Positions 9,054 to 18,920 of a stretch of DNA of 64,000 bases are shown piece after piece. The stretch is taken from assembly GCF_011947285.1 (NCBI RefSeq), contig NZ_JAAOZT010000009.1, positions 1 to 64,000 of the forward strand. Reading direction: 5' to 3'. How positions within the stretch are numbered: position 1 is the first letter of the stretch; each line of letters begins with the position of its first letter. The notes under the pieces are model-generated. The model searched no databases, had not been told where the DNA came from, and saw only the letters and a program-made list of their open reading frames with translations. Position numbers and translations under genes: made by a program. The DNA is from Glaciimonas immobilis (GTDB taxonomy: Bacteria; Pseudomonadota; Gammaproteobacteria; Burkholderiales; Burkholderiaceae_D).

Positions 9054-10328
9054 TTATATATAGTCGGGATCGGCAGGCGTATTTTCCCCCGACGCACTAT
9101 ATTTTTTGGCCGACATTTTTTCTGCCGCCACATGTAACGCGTTAATCAATTGCGCGACCTGTTCAGTCGTATGCGCCGCCGACAGCGAAATCCGTAACCG
9201 CGCCGTGCCTTTAGGCACAGTGGGCGGTCGAATCGCTGGCACCCAGATATCCTGCTCAAACAACGCCGCCATCAAATCGAGCGCCAATTGGTTATCACCG
9301 ACCACCAGGGCCTGAATCGCGCTCTCGGAAGGTAATAACGGCCATGGCAAATCAGCCAGTCCTTCACGGAGTTGTTTTGCCAGTTGGCGCAAATGTTGCT
9401 GGCGCCAGTCCTCGGTTTCGAGCAATTCCAACGTCGCCAGCAATGCGCACGCCAGCATCGGCGGACTGGCAGTGGTAAACACGTAAGTGCGCGCGCGCTG
9501 CAACAACCATTCAATCAAGGTCGCGTCACCGGCCACAAATGCACCCGCCACGCCAGCGGCCTTGCCGAGCGTTCCCATATACAACACGCGTGGTGATGCC
9601 AGTCCAAAATGCGCCAGACTACCGCGTCCTTGCGGACCGAGGACGCCAAAACCATGTGCATCATCGACCAGTAACCATGCGTCGTATTTTTCGCATAACG
9701 CCAGCAACGCCGGCAACGGCGCGATATCGCCATCCATGCTGAACACGCCATCGGTCACAATCAGCTTGCGTGGGCTGGTGCTTTTAGCGAGTTGTTGCTC
9801 CACGCGGGCAACGTCGCTATGCGCATACACGCGAAATTCGGCACCGGAAAGGCGCGCACCGTCGATCAGGCAAGCGTGATTCAGACGGTCCGACAGCACC
9901 AGATCGCCGGGCCCGACCAGCGCGGGGATAATCCCCATGTTCGCCATGTAGCCGTTTGAAAAATGCAATGCACGCGGCATGCCGACAAACGCCGCCAGCG
10001 CGACTTCCAGTTCTTCGCAAACGCTGCTATGTCCGCTAATCAAGGCCGACGATGCCGCGCCGACCCCAAAACGCGTAAGACCGTCGTGTGCCGCGGCGAT
10101 TAATGCCGGGTGATTGGCCAGACCCAAATAATCATTATTGCTAAACGCCAGTATTTGCTTGCCGTCGATAGCCATCACGGGGCCTTGCGGGCCGTCTACA
10201 ACGCGTCTTTTGCGTAACAACTTCTGATCTTGCAATTGGATTAACTGGGCGCTTATTTGATCCATTAAATCAGGTGATGACTTTAAGGGCAAAGGCGCAA
10301 GAGAGGTTGTTTCAGGCATGGAGTGCAT
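9054..10328 (-). CDS. bioF: 8-amino-7-oxononanoate synthase BioF
   Basis: PLP-dependent alpha-oxoamine synthase condensing pimeloyl-ACP/CoA with L-alanine to KAPA. It is 424 aa, with an N-terminal leader of about 20 residues before the conserved part. Motifs are FSNNDYLGLANHP, the HxxDGxxSMDG-like VTDGVFSMDGD, VDDAHGFGVLG, and YMGTLGKAAGVAGAF with the PLP Lys. The start overlaps the end of the P450 gene by 17 bp, tying the P450 to the biotin operon. The C-terminal tail past residue 400 is low-complexity. Confidence 0.95.
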   Translation of the reverse strand: MHSMPETTSLAPLPLKSSPDLMDQISAQLIQLQDQKLLRKRRVVDGPQGPVMAIDGKQILAFSNNDYLGLANHPALIAAAHDGLTRFGVGAASSALISGHSSVCEELEVALAAFVGMPRALHFSNGYMANMGIIPALVGPGDLVLSDRLNHACLIDGARLSGAEFRVYAHSDVARVEQQLAKSTSPRKLIVTDGVFSMDGDIAPLPALLALCEKYDAWLLVDDAHGFGVLGPQGRGSLAHFGLASPRVLYMGTLGKAAGVAGAFVAGDATLIEWLLQRARTYVFTTASPPMLACALLATLELLETEDWRQQHLRQLAKQLREGLADLPWPLLPSESAIQALVVGDNQLALDLMAALFEQDIWVPAIRPPTVPKGTARLRISLSAAHTTEQVAQLINALHVAAEKMSAKKYSASGENTPADPDYI

Positions 10329-11589
10329 CCTCAGTCTGCACCGTCGTCGCTTGTGCGAACTCCAGCGGCAACGTATTCAAACTGCGATAAACCGCATTGT
10401 GGCCCCACGCTTGCTGCGCCTCTATACCGCCGACCAATTGCAGTTCCGGCAAACGTTGCATCATGCTGCGCAATGCAATCTCGGCCTCCATATAAGTCAG
10501 CGTGGCACCGATACACACGTGCGGGCCAAAACCAAACGATAAGTGCGCACCCTGATTGCGGGTAATATCCAATGTATCAGGCGCGGTAAATTTGGCTGGG
10601 TCACGGTTGGCAGAGCCGATCAGCGGAATCACCAGATCGCCTTTTTTCATCAGTTGACCATGTAAGGTAATGTCCACCTTCAGACGGCGACCCGTGTATT
10701 GCACCGGACTATCGAATCGGAGTAATTCCTTCAGTGCTGTCGGCAACAGCGTTGTATTTTGGTTTAGCGTCTGCCATTGTTGCGGATGCTGCAGTAATGC
10801 CAAGATGCCGTTACCGAGCAGATTGCGCGTGGTTTCATGACCAGCGAACAACAAGGTGCAACATTGCGCCAGCAATTCTTTGGTGGTGATGATGCCGCCG
10901 CTTGCCTCGGCCAGCGTCAATTGGCTGATTAAATCATCGCCGGGATGCGAGCGCCGTCGTGGCAAAATCGCACGGAAATATTCGTTCATTGCAACCAGAC
11001 TGGTCTGAGCGCGCCGGGCAATCTCGATAGTCGGCGTCGGGCTGCCGATGAAGTCGGCGATATCATCCGACCATGCTACAAATTCGGAACGATCATCGCC
11101 GTCAATACCGAGCATCGCAGCGATCACCAGCGCTGGCAGCGGACGGGCAAAATCACGCATAAAATCAAGCCGCGCGAAGGATGCCGAGGTATCTGTTGCT
11201 GCAACGGCAGTAGTAATCAACGTATCCAGCAAGCCATCCACCAGGGTTTGAATACGTGGCGCAAGCGCTTGCAAGGCTGCCGGTTTAAAGCCGGCATTCA
11301 TCACTTGACGCAGACGGGTATGCTGAGGTGGGTCAACAAATAATAGCGAACGCGAAAAAATGCGTTTGAATTCGCGCAGTTCCTCCATGGCGTCCGGCCC
11401 GCTGCTATTGGTCCAACCGCCTGCGCGCCGGACCGACAGACGCGGATCGCGCAGTGCGCTTGCGACATCAGCGTATTCAGTCAATAGCCATGCGCCGCCA
11501 CAGAACTCCTCGTTCCAGTGCAGCGGCCCGGCTTCACGCAATGCGTGATAGGTGGGATAAGGGTTGTTTAAAAATTCATTATTTATCAT
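10312..11589 (-). CDS. Cytochrome P450, BioI-like, first gene of the biotin operon
   Basis: A 425-aa soluble bacterial P450. The heme loop FGFGPHVCIG has the axial Cys359; the I-helix oxygen motif AGHETT is at 249-254; the ExxR pair is E288-R291. It is the first gene of the run and overlaps bioF by 17 bp. In Bacillus, BioI is a P450 that cleaves acyl-ACP to pimeloyl-ACP to supply BioF. No bioC or bioH is seen in the window, so a BioI-like role is a reasonable inference. Overall sequence style is of the general CYP107-type class, so the substrate is not proven. Confidence 0.85.
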   Translation of the reverse strand: MINNEFLNNPYPTYHALREAGPLHWNEEFCGGAWLLTEYADVASALRDPRLSVRRAGGWTNSSGPDAMEELREFKRIFSRSLLFVDPPQHTRLRQVMNAGFKPAALQALAPRIQTLVDGLLDTLITTAVAATDTSASFARLDFMRDFARPLPALVIAAMLGIDGDDRSEFVAWSDDIADFIGSPTPTIEIARRAQTSLVAMNEYFRAILPRRRSHPGDDLISQLTLAEASGGIITTKELLAQCCTLLFAGHETTRNLLGNGILALLQHPQQWQTLNQNTTLLPTALKELLRFDSPVQYTGRRLKVDITLHGQLMKKGDLVIPLIGSANRDPAKFTAPDTLDITRNQGAHLSFGFGPHVCIGATLTYMEAEIALRSMMQRLPELQLVGGIEAQQAWGHNAVYRSLNTLPLEFAQATTVQTEDALHA

Positions 11590-11781
11590 CTGTTAACTTT
11601 TAAAACTGATAAGCTTGCATCCACCATACCGCCAACGAATGCGGGGGAAACCGGAATTGTATAGGTATCCCCCGGACCCATCATTGCTAGCTTCGAATTG
11701 CCTCGGCCAAGATGTCGCACTCTTTCTGTTTTGGCATCTCTTCTGCACGCTTTTTTACCGCTTCATGCACGCTTGGCCTTG
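11590..11781. other. Biotin-operon leader / liuC 3' region, no gene
   Basis: About 190 bp between the P450 start and the liuC stop. I see no convincing BirA- or BioR-type palindrome. Small ORFs here are on the plus strand, without ribosome sites, and extend into liuC antisense, so I do not call them. Confidence 0.5.
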
Positions 11782-12594
11782 TTATTGTAGCCATGACGGT
11801 TTGCGTTTCTCCAGAAATGCCCGGACGCCTTCGCGGCCTTGCTCTGAGGCCCGGCTTTGAGCGATGCCCTCGACCGTGGCGGCAATCAGTTCGACGCTTA
11901 GCGGTTGTCCGGCCACGTCCCGCACCAAGCGCTTGGCGTCAGCAACTGCGGACGGGCTGGCAGAAAGCACTGCTTTTAGCAGCGCGCTGACCGTCTCGTC
12001 CAATGCCTCCGGCGTCACCACTTCATGAACCAGTCCGAGCCGGTGCGCGGAGGCTGCCGAGAAGCGTTCAGCGGTAATAAAATAGCGCCGGGCCGCAGAT
12101 TCACCCATGGCTTTGATGACGTAGGGCGAAATGGTCGCCGGGATCAAACCGATGCGAACTTCCGACAAACAGAAATGCGCCGCCTCGGCTGCAACAACGA
12201 TATCGCACGCGGCAACCAGCCCCAGACCACCGGCATAACAATCGCCTTGTACGCGTGCGATCACCGGTTTGGGGCAATGATAAATAGCGTGCAGCATCGC
12301 TGCCAGCTGACCGGCATCTGCTCGATTTTCTTCGGGCGTGTAGTCTGCCATGGATTTCATCCAGTTCAGATCAGCGCCCGCACAAAAAGAGGCGCCATTG
12401 GCGGCCAATACGATCGCACGAATCTCTGGAATAGCGCCCAACTCGGTAAAGGCACGAGTGATCTCGGCGATTGTGTCCTGATTAAAGGCATTACGGACTT
12501 CGGGCCGGTTCAGGGTAATCGTAGCGACCTGATGGTTGCAGATCCCGTTATCGCTGGTCGGATGCGTGACTATTAAAGTTTGATACGTCATCAT
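11782..12594 (-). CDS. liuC: Methylglutaconyl-CoA hydratase (LiuC), enoyl-CoA hydratase family
   Basis: Crotonase-fold enzyme that hydrates 3-methylglutaconyl-CoA to HMG-CoA. It is 270 aa. The oxyanion-hole segments are ASFCAGADLNWM and DCYAGGLGLVAACDI, and LSEVRIGLIPATISPYV carries the region of the second catalytic Glu. Two ATG codons stand in tandem at the start (12594, 12591). It follows liuB by about 70 bp in the same direction. Specificity is inferred from its position between liuB and the biotin operon of the same cluster. Confidence 0.9.
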   Translation of the reverse strand: MMTYQTLIVTHPTSDNGICNHQVATITLNRPEVRNAFNQDTIAEITRAFTELGAIPEIRAIVLAANGASFCAGADLNWMKSMADYTPEENRADAGQLAAMLHAIYHCPKPVIARVQGDCYAGGLGLVAACDIVVAAEAAHFCLSEVRIGLIPATISPYVIKAMGESAARRYFITAERFSAASAHRLGLVHEVVTPEALDETVSALLKAVLSASPSAVADAKRLVRDVAGQPLSVELIAATVEGIAQSRASEQGREGVRAFLEKRKPSWLQ

Positions 12595-12663
12595 GAGATT
12601 CCAAAATCTTGCTGTGATCTTTTTCGGTTTTTTTAAAAGCCAAACATCGCTTATGCGCCATGT

Positions 12664-14286
12664 TTACATGCGGAAAACCCCAAACTTTGTGTCCGCAATC
12701 GGCGCATTCAGGGCGGCACTTAAACCAAGACCTAACACCATCCTCGTGTCCGCCGGGTCAATTACGCCGTCATCCCATAATCGGGCCGACGCGTAATACG
12801 GATGTCCCTGATGTTCGTATTGATCGCGGATCGGGGTTTTGAAAGCGGCCTCTTCTTCCTCACTCCAGCTACCGCCTTTGGCTTCGATACCGTCGCGTTT
12901 AACCGTGGCTAATACGCCCGCGGCCTGATCGCCGCCCATCACAGAAATACGGGCATTTGGCCACATCCACAAGAAGCGCGGCGAGAACGCGCGACCGCAC
13001 ATACCGTAGTTGCCTGCCCCAAAACTGCCGCCAATAATGACCGTCAGCTTCGGCACTGCAGTGGTCGCGACAGCGGTGACCATCTTGGCGCCGTTACGCG
13101 CAATGCCTTCATTTTCATACTTGCGACCGACCATGAAACCGGTAATATTTTGCAAGAATACGAGCGGTATTTTGCGCTGCGAGCACAACTCAATAAAGTG
13201 CGTCGCTTTTAATGCTGCCTCAGAAAACAGAATGCCGTTATTGGCAATAATACCCACGGGCATGCCATATATATGCGCAAATCCACATATGAGCGTGGTG
13301 CCGTAACGGGCTTTGAATTCGTCAAATTCGCTGCCATCGACGACCCGCGCTATGACTTCGCGGACGTCAAATGGCTTGCGTGTATCCAGTGGGATGACGC
13401 CATATAATTCATGCGCGGGATATTTAGGCTCAACCACAGCGCGCAACACCGGACCTTCTGGTTTTTTGCGGTTCAGATTCGACACAATGGTGCGTGCCAG
13501 CGCCAGCGCGTGCAAATCATTTTGAGCCAGATGGTCGGCGACCCCAGACAGCCGCGTATGCACATCACCACCGCCCAGCTCTTCGGCAGTCACCACTTCG
13601 CCGGTCGCTGCCTTGACCAGCGGCGGACCTGCCAAAAAGATGGTCCCCTGATTCTTGACAATGATAGATTCATCGCTCATGGCTGGCACGTAGGCACCGC
13701 CTGCGGTACACGATCCCATCACTACCGCAATTTGCGGAACACCTTTAGCGGATAATTGCGCCTGATTAAAAAAGATGCGCCCGAAATGATCGCGATCCGG
13801 AAAAACGTCGTCCTGGTTCGGCAGATTGGCACCGCCGCTGTCTACCAGATAAATACAGGGCAGATTATTCTGCTCGGCAATTTCTTGTGCGCGTAAATGT
13901 TTTTTGACGGTGAGCGGGTAGTAAGTGCCGCCTTTAACGGTGGCGTCGTTACAAACGATCACGCATTCTTGCCCGGCAACACGACCGATACCGGTAATGA
14001 CACCGGCTGCGGGTGCTGCATCGCTGCCGTTTTTTTCGACATAGACGTGATAGGCGGCGAGTTGAGAAAACTCCAAAAATGGCGTGCCCGGATCAAGCAG
14101 CATTTGCACGCGATCGCGCGGTAATAACTTGCCACGTGCGAGGTGTTTTTGACGGGCGGCATCGCCACCGCCTTGGGCAATTTGCGCCACCTTTTGGCGC
14201 AGGTCGTCAACCAACAAGCTGAGCGCGCTGGCGTTCTGCTGAAAGTCTTCGCTACGAGTGTTTAGTTTGCTTTCTAACTGTGGCAT
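12664..14286 (-). CDS. liuB: Methylcrotonyl-CoA carboxylase carboxyltransferase subunit (LiuB/MccB)
   Basis: Transfers carboxyl from biotin (on LiuD) to 3-methylcrotonyl-CoA. It is 540 aa, normal for MCC beta. N-terminal and C-terminal crotonase-like carboxyltransferase halves are visible: the N-half with [17 protein letters not shown] and [17 protein letters not shown], typical of MccB rather than PccB; the C-half with [16 protein letters not shown] and [16 protein letters not shown]. The partner liuD lies 7 kb away, beyond the biotin operon. A short Ala-rich patch (EEEEAAF) precedes the C-terminus. Confidence 0.95.
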   Translation of the reverse strand: MPQLESKLNTRSEDFQQNASALSLLVDDLRQKVAQIAQGGGDAARQKHLARGKLLPRDRVQMLLDPGTPFLEFSQLAAYHVYVEKNGSDAAPAAGVITGIGRVAGQECVIVCNDATVKGGTYYPLTVKKHLRAQEIAEQNNLPCIYLVDSGGANLPNQDDVFPDRDHFGRIFFNQAQLSAKGVPQIAVVMGSCTAGGAYVPAMSDESIIVKNQGTIFLAGPPLVKAATGEVVTAEELGGGDVHTRLSGVADHLAQNDLHALALARTIVSNLNRKKPEGPVLRAVVEPKYPAHELYGVIPLDTRKPFDVREVIARVVDGSEFDEFKARYGTTLICGFAHIYGMPVGIIANNGILFSEAALKATHFIELCSQRKIPLVFLQNITGFMVGRKYENEGIARNGAKMVTAVATTAVPKLTVIIGGSFGAGNYGMCGRAFSPRFLWMWPNARISVMGGDQAAGVLATVKRDGIEAKGGSWSEEEEAAFKTPIRDQYEHQGHPYYASARLWDDGVIDPADTRMVLGLGLSAALNAPIADTKFGVFRM

Positions 14287-14358
14287 TTCAACGTCCTTTG
14301 GTTTTTACACGCACGGCAAATTTAAATTCACTGCTTTACTTCATAGTCACATCGACGG

Positions 14359-16131
14359 TCAGGCGGTATCGGGTTGGCGCAAGCTGAGCGCCTCTTGCAT
14401 CGCCTCACGGATTTTGAATTTTTGAATTTTTCCCGTGACGGTCATTGGAAAAGCATCGACAAAACGAATGTAACGGGGCACCTTGTAATAGGCTATCTGA
14501 CCGTTACAGAATGCGCGGATACCCTCTTCATCAACGCTTTGACCTGGTCGCAAAATCACCCATGCGCATAATTCTTCGCCGTATTTGGGATCGGGAACAC
14601 CAACCACTTGCACGTCCTGAATCGCCGGATGTCGATACAAAAATTCTTCAATTTCACGCGGATAGATGTTCTCTCCCCCTCGGATCACCATGTCCTTGAT
14701 ACGTCCGACGATATTGACATAGCCTTCGCTATCCATGGTCGCCAGATCGCCGGTGTGCATCCAGCCGTCGGCATCAATCGCTTCCTGGGTTTTTGGCAGA
14801 TCATCCCAATAACCTTGCATCACGACGTAGCCCCGAGTGCATAGTTCGCCGGTGACGCCTACTGGCACGATCTCGCCTGATTCGGCGTCGACCATTTTTA
14901 CTTCCAGATGCGGATGTACCTGCCCGACCGTCGAGACGCGCTTATCCAGCGGAGTGTCCGTCAGACTCTGGCAACTGACCGGACTGGTCTCGGTCATGCC
15001 ATACGCAATCGTGACCTGCTCCATGTGCATGTCGCGCACTACGCGCTTCATGATCTCCGCCGGACAGGGTGAGCCCGCCATGATGCCGGTGCGTAAAGTC
15101 GACATATCAAACTCGGCAAAACGCGGATGATCAAGCTCGGCAATAAACATCGTCGGCACCCCGTGAAGGCCGGTGCAACGCTCATTTTGGACCGCCTGCA
15201 AAACGGACAACGCATCGAATCCGTCATTTGGATAGACTATCGTAGCACCATGCGTCAGGCACGCCAGATTACCCAGCACCATGCCGAAGCAGTGATACAA
15301 CGGCACCGGAATGCATAGCCGATCCTGCGCCGTCAAGCGCATCGCTTCGCCAATATAGAAACCATTATTCAGGATATTGCGATGCGTCAGCGTCGCGCCT
15401 TTTGGGAATCCGGTGGTACCGCTGGTGAACTGAATATTGATGGCATCGTTGGCGTTCAGCGTTGCGCCGATTAGCGCAAGTTGCGGATCGGCGCTATCGC
15501 CGCGCGCGATCAGATCGGCGTAGCGCAACATACCGGGTACCGCATCGCTGCCCAGCTGCACTACTGTTTTTAGGGTAGGCACGCGCGGCGATTTTAATTC
15601 GCCAGGAGTACTATTCGCCAGCTCAGGTAATAAGGTCTGCAACATGCCAAGATAATCGCTGGTCTTGAAACGGGTCATGCTGATGATTGCCTTGCAACCG
15701 ACTTTGTTGAGCGCGTACTCCAACTCGCTCACCCGATATGCGGGATTGATATTGACCAGAATTATACCCACACGCGCCGTCGCCAATTGCAGGGATAACC
15801 ACTCGCTATTGTTATGCGACCAGATACCGACACGGTCCCCGGGCGCTAAACCACTGCGCGCCAACGCACTTGCAAGACGTCGCGATTCTGCCTGCAACTG
15901 GCGATAGGTCATGCGGATGTTCTGGTGGCACGAGACCAACGCTTCGTTGTCCGGAACGCGTTCTACCATTGCATCAAAAGCGACGGCTAGCGTGTCTTCG
16001 ATTAACGAGATTTCACAACTGCCAACGGCGAAACTCATGGTCCGTGGGACGGGTGTAGCTGCATCCTTTAATGGATCGGGCAGCGTCGTTGGCAAGTGCG
16101 AGTGCACTAAAAAATCGTTTTTATTTTCCAT
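14359..16131 (-). CDS. AMP-binding acyl-CoA synthetase
   Basis: Adenylate-forming CoA ligase, 590 aa. Visible are the phosphate-binding [26 protein letters not shown], the hinge [30 protein letters not shown], and the C-terminal catalytic Lys in [11 protein letters not shown]. It belongs to the ACSF2/FadD-like branch acting on medium- or short-chain acids. It lies upstream of liuB in the same direction, so activating a branched or keto acid for the pathway (isovalerate or acetoacetate) is plausible but unproven. The first 35 residues are a nonconserved leader. Confidence 0.85.
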   Translation of the reverse strand: MENKNDFLVHSHLPTTLPDPLKDAATPVPRTMSFAVGSCEISLIEDTLAVAFDAMVERVPDNEALVSCHQNIRMTYRQLQAESRRLASALARSGLAPGDRVGIWSHNNSEWLSLQLATARVGIILVNINPAYRVSELEYALNKVGCKAIISMTRFKTSDYLGMLQTLLPELANSTPGELKSPRVPTLKTVVQLGSDAVPGMLRYADLIARGDSADPQLALIGATLNANDAINIQFTSGTTGFPKGATLTHRNILNNGFYIGEAMRLTAQDRLCIPVPLYHCFGMVLGNLACLTHGATIVYPNDGFDALSVLQAVQNERCTGLHGVPTMFIAELDHPRFAEFDMSTLRTGIMAGSPCPAEIMKRVVRDMHMEQVTIAYGMTETSPVSCQSLTDTPLDKRVSTVGQVHPHLEVKMVDAESGEIVPVGVTGELCTRGYVVMQGYWDDLPKTQEAIDADGWMHTGDLATMDSEGYVNIVGRIKDMVIRGGENIYPREIEEFLYRHPAIQDVQVVGVPDPKYGEELCAWVILRPGQSVDEEGIRAFCNGQIAYYKVPRYIRFVDAFPMTVTGKIQKFKIREAMQEALSLRQPDTA

Positions 16132-16251
16132 GATTTAGATGTCTCCTATCCTTGTCTCGTTTTTAAATCACTCTTTCCACTGCTTATTAGCTATTAGCAG
16201 GCTGTCTGACTTTGAAAATATCACCTGCTATCAATCGCTTTCCATCACTAT

Positions 16252-16695
16252 TTATAATTTCTTTTTTTCTGGAAAAACACCATCAACATAAAACCAGCGC
16301 AGCGTCTTTTCCACTTCCTGCGCGCTCCCGTCACCGCCCGTTGGTTCTCTTACAAACTGACTGACTTCGTGCATGCGTTCGGCGCGTCCTGCCAGCTTGT
16401 AACGGGCTACAAATTCTACCGTGGCATGATCGCCTTCGGTCGCATGTTTGCGAATTTCCAAACCCAGCCATTTCATGCCTTTGTCATCGCGGGTGATGTT
16501 TGCCGCTGCGGGCCTGGTGCTACGATGCCAGGTTACGGACAGATACGCATCGTCACGCAACGTATAAGCGGTGTACCGTGAACGCATCAATTCTTGGGCA
16601 GTTTGCGGGACTGCCAGCTGCATAAGAAAGCGCCCGCAGCACGCCGCAAATTGACCTCCGCCACAGGGGCACAACGCGTCAGCTGGTGTAGACAT
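16252..16695 (-). CDS. YchJ family protein with SEC-C metal-binding motif
   Basis: Small zinc-binding protein of the UPF0225/YchJ family, function not established. The N-terminus carries the SEC-C motif ALCPCGGGQFAACCGRF, followed by SRYTAYTLRDDAYL and a C-terminal RWFYVDGVFPEK, the NTF2-like part of the family. I chose the ATG at 16695 (MSTPADALCPC); an in-frame ATG at 16716 would add seven residues, and neither has a good Shine-Dalgarno. It is about 147 aa, usual for YchJ. Confidence 0.85.
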   Translation of the reverse strand: MSTPADALCPCGGGQFAACCGRFLMQLAVPQTAQELMRSRYTAYTLRDDAYLSVTWHRSTRPAAANITRDDKGMKWLGLEIRKHATEGDHATVEFVARYKLAGRAERMHEVSQFVREPTGGDGSAQEVEKTLRWFYVDGVFPEKKKL

Positions 16696-16734
16696 GGCTG
16701 AATACCGCATGAGCATCAGTTGCTGTGCGCACGA

Positions 16735-17340
16735 TCAGACTTTGCCCGCTTTTAAAATTGCTTCGATCTGGTCGAAACGGTCAAAGCCCCAAAACGCTTC
16801 TCCCTCAACGATCACGAACGGAGAGCCAAATACGCCACGTGCCATCGCCAGATCAATTTCGGCCTTTAACTGATTCTTTATCGCGGCGCTATTGATGCCC
16901 TCTGCCATACCGTCCGTGCCGAAACCATTTTTGCGCGCAATATCGAGCACATTCAACGGCTCGGCAATATTGACACCATCGACAAACATCGCCTGATAAA
17001 TCAATTTGGCAAACCTGATCGATTGCTCCGCACCATACTTACTTTGTAGCCACAACATCGCACGTGCGGCGACTTGCGTTGGCAATGGGAACGCAGGCGG
17101 TCGGTTGTAAGGAATACCGTGAAAGCGCGCAGTCCGTTCAAAATCGTGCAGTGAATACTTGCCTTTCATCGGGAGATCGGTCAGCGGTGCCGAACCCGTA
17201 GTCTTGAAAACCGCACCAAGCAAAATCGGATGCCACTCAACATCACGCCCATACTTCTCGGCCAGTTCGTCGATGCGCATGGCACCGAAATAACCATATG
17301 GAGAAGAAAAATCAAAATAAAAATCGATTGCTGCGCTCAT
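16735..17340 (-). CDS. 2-hydroxychromene-2-carboxylate isomerase family protein
   Basis: Glutathione-dependent, DsbA-fold (kappa-class GST) enzyme of 201 aa. It starts IDFYFDFSSPYGYFGAMRID, where the Ser of SSPY is the catalytic/glutathione-contacting residue, and ends with GVFGSPFVIVEGEAFWGFDR, the cis-Pro region of the fold. NahD-type enzymes act in naphthalene degradation, but no aromatic pathway is present here. Many proteobacteria keep such a gene beside fatty-acid or amino-acid catabolism, so the substrate is unknown. Confidence 0.85.
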   Translation of the reverse strand: MSAAIDFYFDFSSPYGYFGAMRIDELAEKYGRDVEWHPILLGAVFKTTGSAPLTDLPMKGKYSLHDFERTARFHGIPYNRPPAFPLPTQVAARAMLWLQSKYGAEQSIRFAKLIYQAMFVDGVNIAEPLNVLDIARKNGFGTDGMAEGINSAAIKNQLKAEIDLAMARGVFGSPFVIVEGEAFWGFDRFDQIEAILKAGKV

Positions 17341-17522
17341 TCAGGCCTTTCCCCACATTGAATCTACGGGTCTTTAAAATTAAATGTCGGTCCCACAAGT
17401 TACGTCAGGATCGTATTTTTTGCGTTATCAAACTTTACGGCCACGCTGATTTTCTCCGGATATTGCCGGCTATTTTCAGCGCAGCCGCAAGTAGTTACAG
17501 CAACCGTATTACAGCAACCGTA

Positions 17523-18719
17523 TTACAGCAGCTCTATCGCCAGCGCCGTACCTTCGCCACCGCCAATACATAGCGATGCCACTCCGCGTTTGCCGCCGGT
17601 CGCCTTTAGCGCGCCGAGCAACGTGACAATAATCCGTGCGCCAGATGCGCCGATCGGATGACCCAGAGCACATGCACCGCCGTGCACATTGATTTTGTCA
17701 TGCGGAATATTGTGCTCTTTCATCGCGGCCATCGGGACGACTGCAAATGCTTCGTTGATTTCAAACAGATCGACATCTGCGGTGGTCCAGCCGATTTTTT
17801 TGTAGAGTTTTTCGATCGCTCCCACCGGCGCAGTGGTGAACCAGTCCGGCTCCTGAGAGTGACTGGCGTGCCCGACGATTCTGGCGATTGGCGTGCAACC
17901 GAGCTTTTTAGCGGTTGATTCAAGCATCAGCACCAGTGCAGCGGCGCCGTCGTTGATAGAGGACGAAGATGCTGCCGTGATGGTGCCGTCTTTTTTGAAG
18001 GCTGCACGCAAGGTCGGAATTTTTTCTACCTTGGCTTTGGCCGGGCCTTCGTCTTTATCGATAATGACTTCGCCTGCACGGCTGGTCACCGTCACTGGCG
18101 CGATCTCCCATTTGAACAAGCCATCGGCGGTAGCGGCTTGTGCGCGCTTAACCGAGCTGATCGCAAAATTATCTTGCTCTTCGCGGGTGAACTTGTATTT
18201 GGACGCACATTCTTCGCCGAAAGTACCCATCGAACGACCGCCGCCGTTTTCGGTCCGGGAATACGCATCTTCCAGACCGTCCAGCATCATATGGTCCAGA
18301 ATCGCGCCGTGACCGATACGGTATCCGCCACGTGCTTTAGGGACCAGATATGGCGCATTGGTCATCGATTCCATACCGCCGGAAACGATGACTTCATGCG
18401 TACCGGCCAACAATGCATCGTGCGCAAACATGGTCGCTTGCATCGCCGATCCGCACACTTTAGAGATGGTCGAAGCATTGGTCGCAATTGGCAGGCCAGC
18501 CTTGATGGTGGCCTGACGTGCTGGCGCCTGGCCTTGACCTGCTTGCAAAACGTTACCGAACACCACGCTATCGATTTGCTCGGGTTTTAATCCGGCGCGC
18601 TCGACGGCAGCTTTGATGGCGACAGCACCCAGATCGCTTGCGGTCAATGAAGCAAAATCACCTTGAAATGCGCCCATTGGGGTGCGCGCTGCGCCGACAA
18701 TAACAATTGAGTCACTCAT
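17523..18719 (-). CDS. atoB: Acetyl-CoA C-acetyltransferase (thiolase)
   Basis: Type II thiolase of 398 aa. The acyl-accepting Cys89 lies in ISKVCGSAMQAT, and the C-terminal His and Cys lie in GGACALGHPIGASG and SLCIGGGEG. It would split acetoacetyl-CoA to two acetyl-CoA, finishing leucine degradation after LiuE. It stands between the isomerase and aceK on the same strand as the liu genes, so co-regulation is likely. A biosynthetic (phaA-type) role cannot be excluded. Confidence 0.93.
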   Translation of the reverse strand: MSDSIVIVGAARTPMGAFQGDFASLTASDLGAVAIKAAVERAGLKPEQIDSVVFGNVLQAGQGQAPARQATIKAGLPIATNASTISKVCGSAMQATMFAHDALLAGTHEVIVSGGMESMTNAPYLVPKARGGYRIGHGAILDHMMLDGLEDAYSRTENGGGRSMGTFGEECASKYKFTREEQDNFAISSVKRAQAATADGLFKWEIAPVTVTSRAGEVIIDKDEGPAKAKVEKIPTLRAAFKKDGTITAASSSSINDGAAALVLMLESTAKKLGCTPIARIVGHASHSQEPDWFTTAPVGAIEKLYKKIGWTTADVDLFEINEAFAVVPMAAMKEHNIPHDKINVHGGACALGHPIGASGARIIVTLLGALKATGGKRGVASLCIGGGEGTALAIELL

Positions 18720-18920
18720 GTTTTTTCTCCAAAAGAGACGGCTTATGCCGTCAGATTATTTATATCTTGCATGAGGCTTGCGTAAAACTGTCTTGCAACT
18801 TTAAGCATGACCGAGCGTTTCTATCCTCAGCGGCGCGATGCGACAAGAATATAACGGTGCAAGTTGAGACAATATTACGCATAACCTGTTCTCTTCTACT
18901 CAGCTGGTTGGCGCAAAAGC
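18720..18920. other. Intergenic region, no gene
   Basis: About 200 bp between the atoB start and the aceK stop. I see no RNA gene, clear terminator or operator here. It must carry the atoB promoter unless atoB is read from aceK. Confidence 0.4.

Noticed and set aside
11590-11781. BirA or BioR operator before the biotin operon
   Set aside because: I looked for a palindrome of either known type and found none that is convincing.
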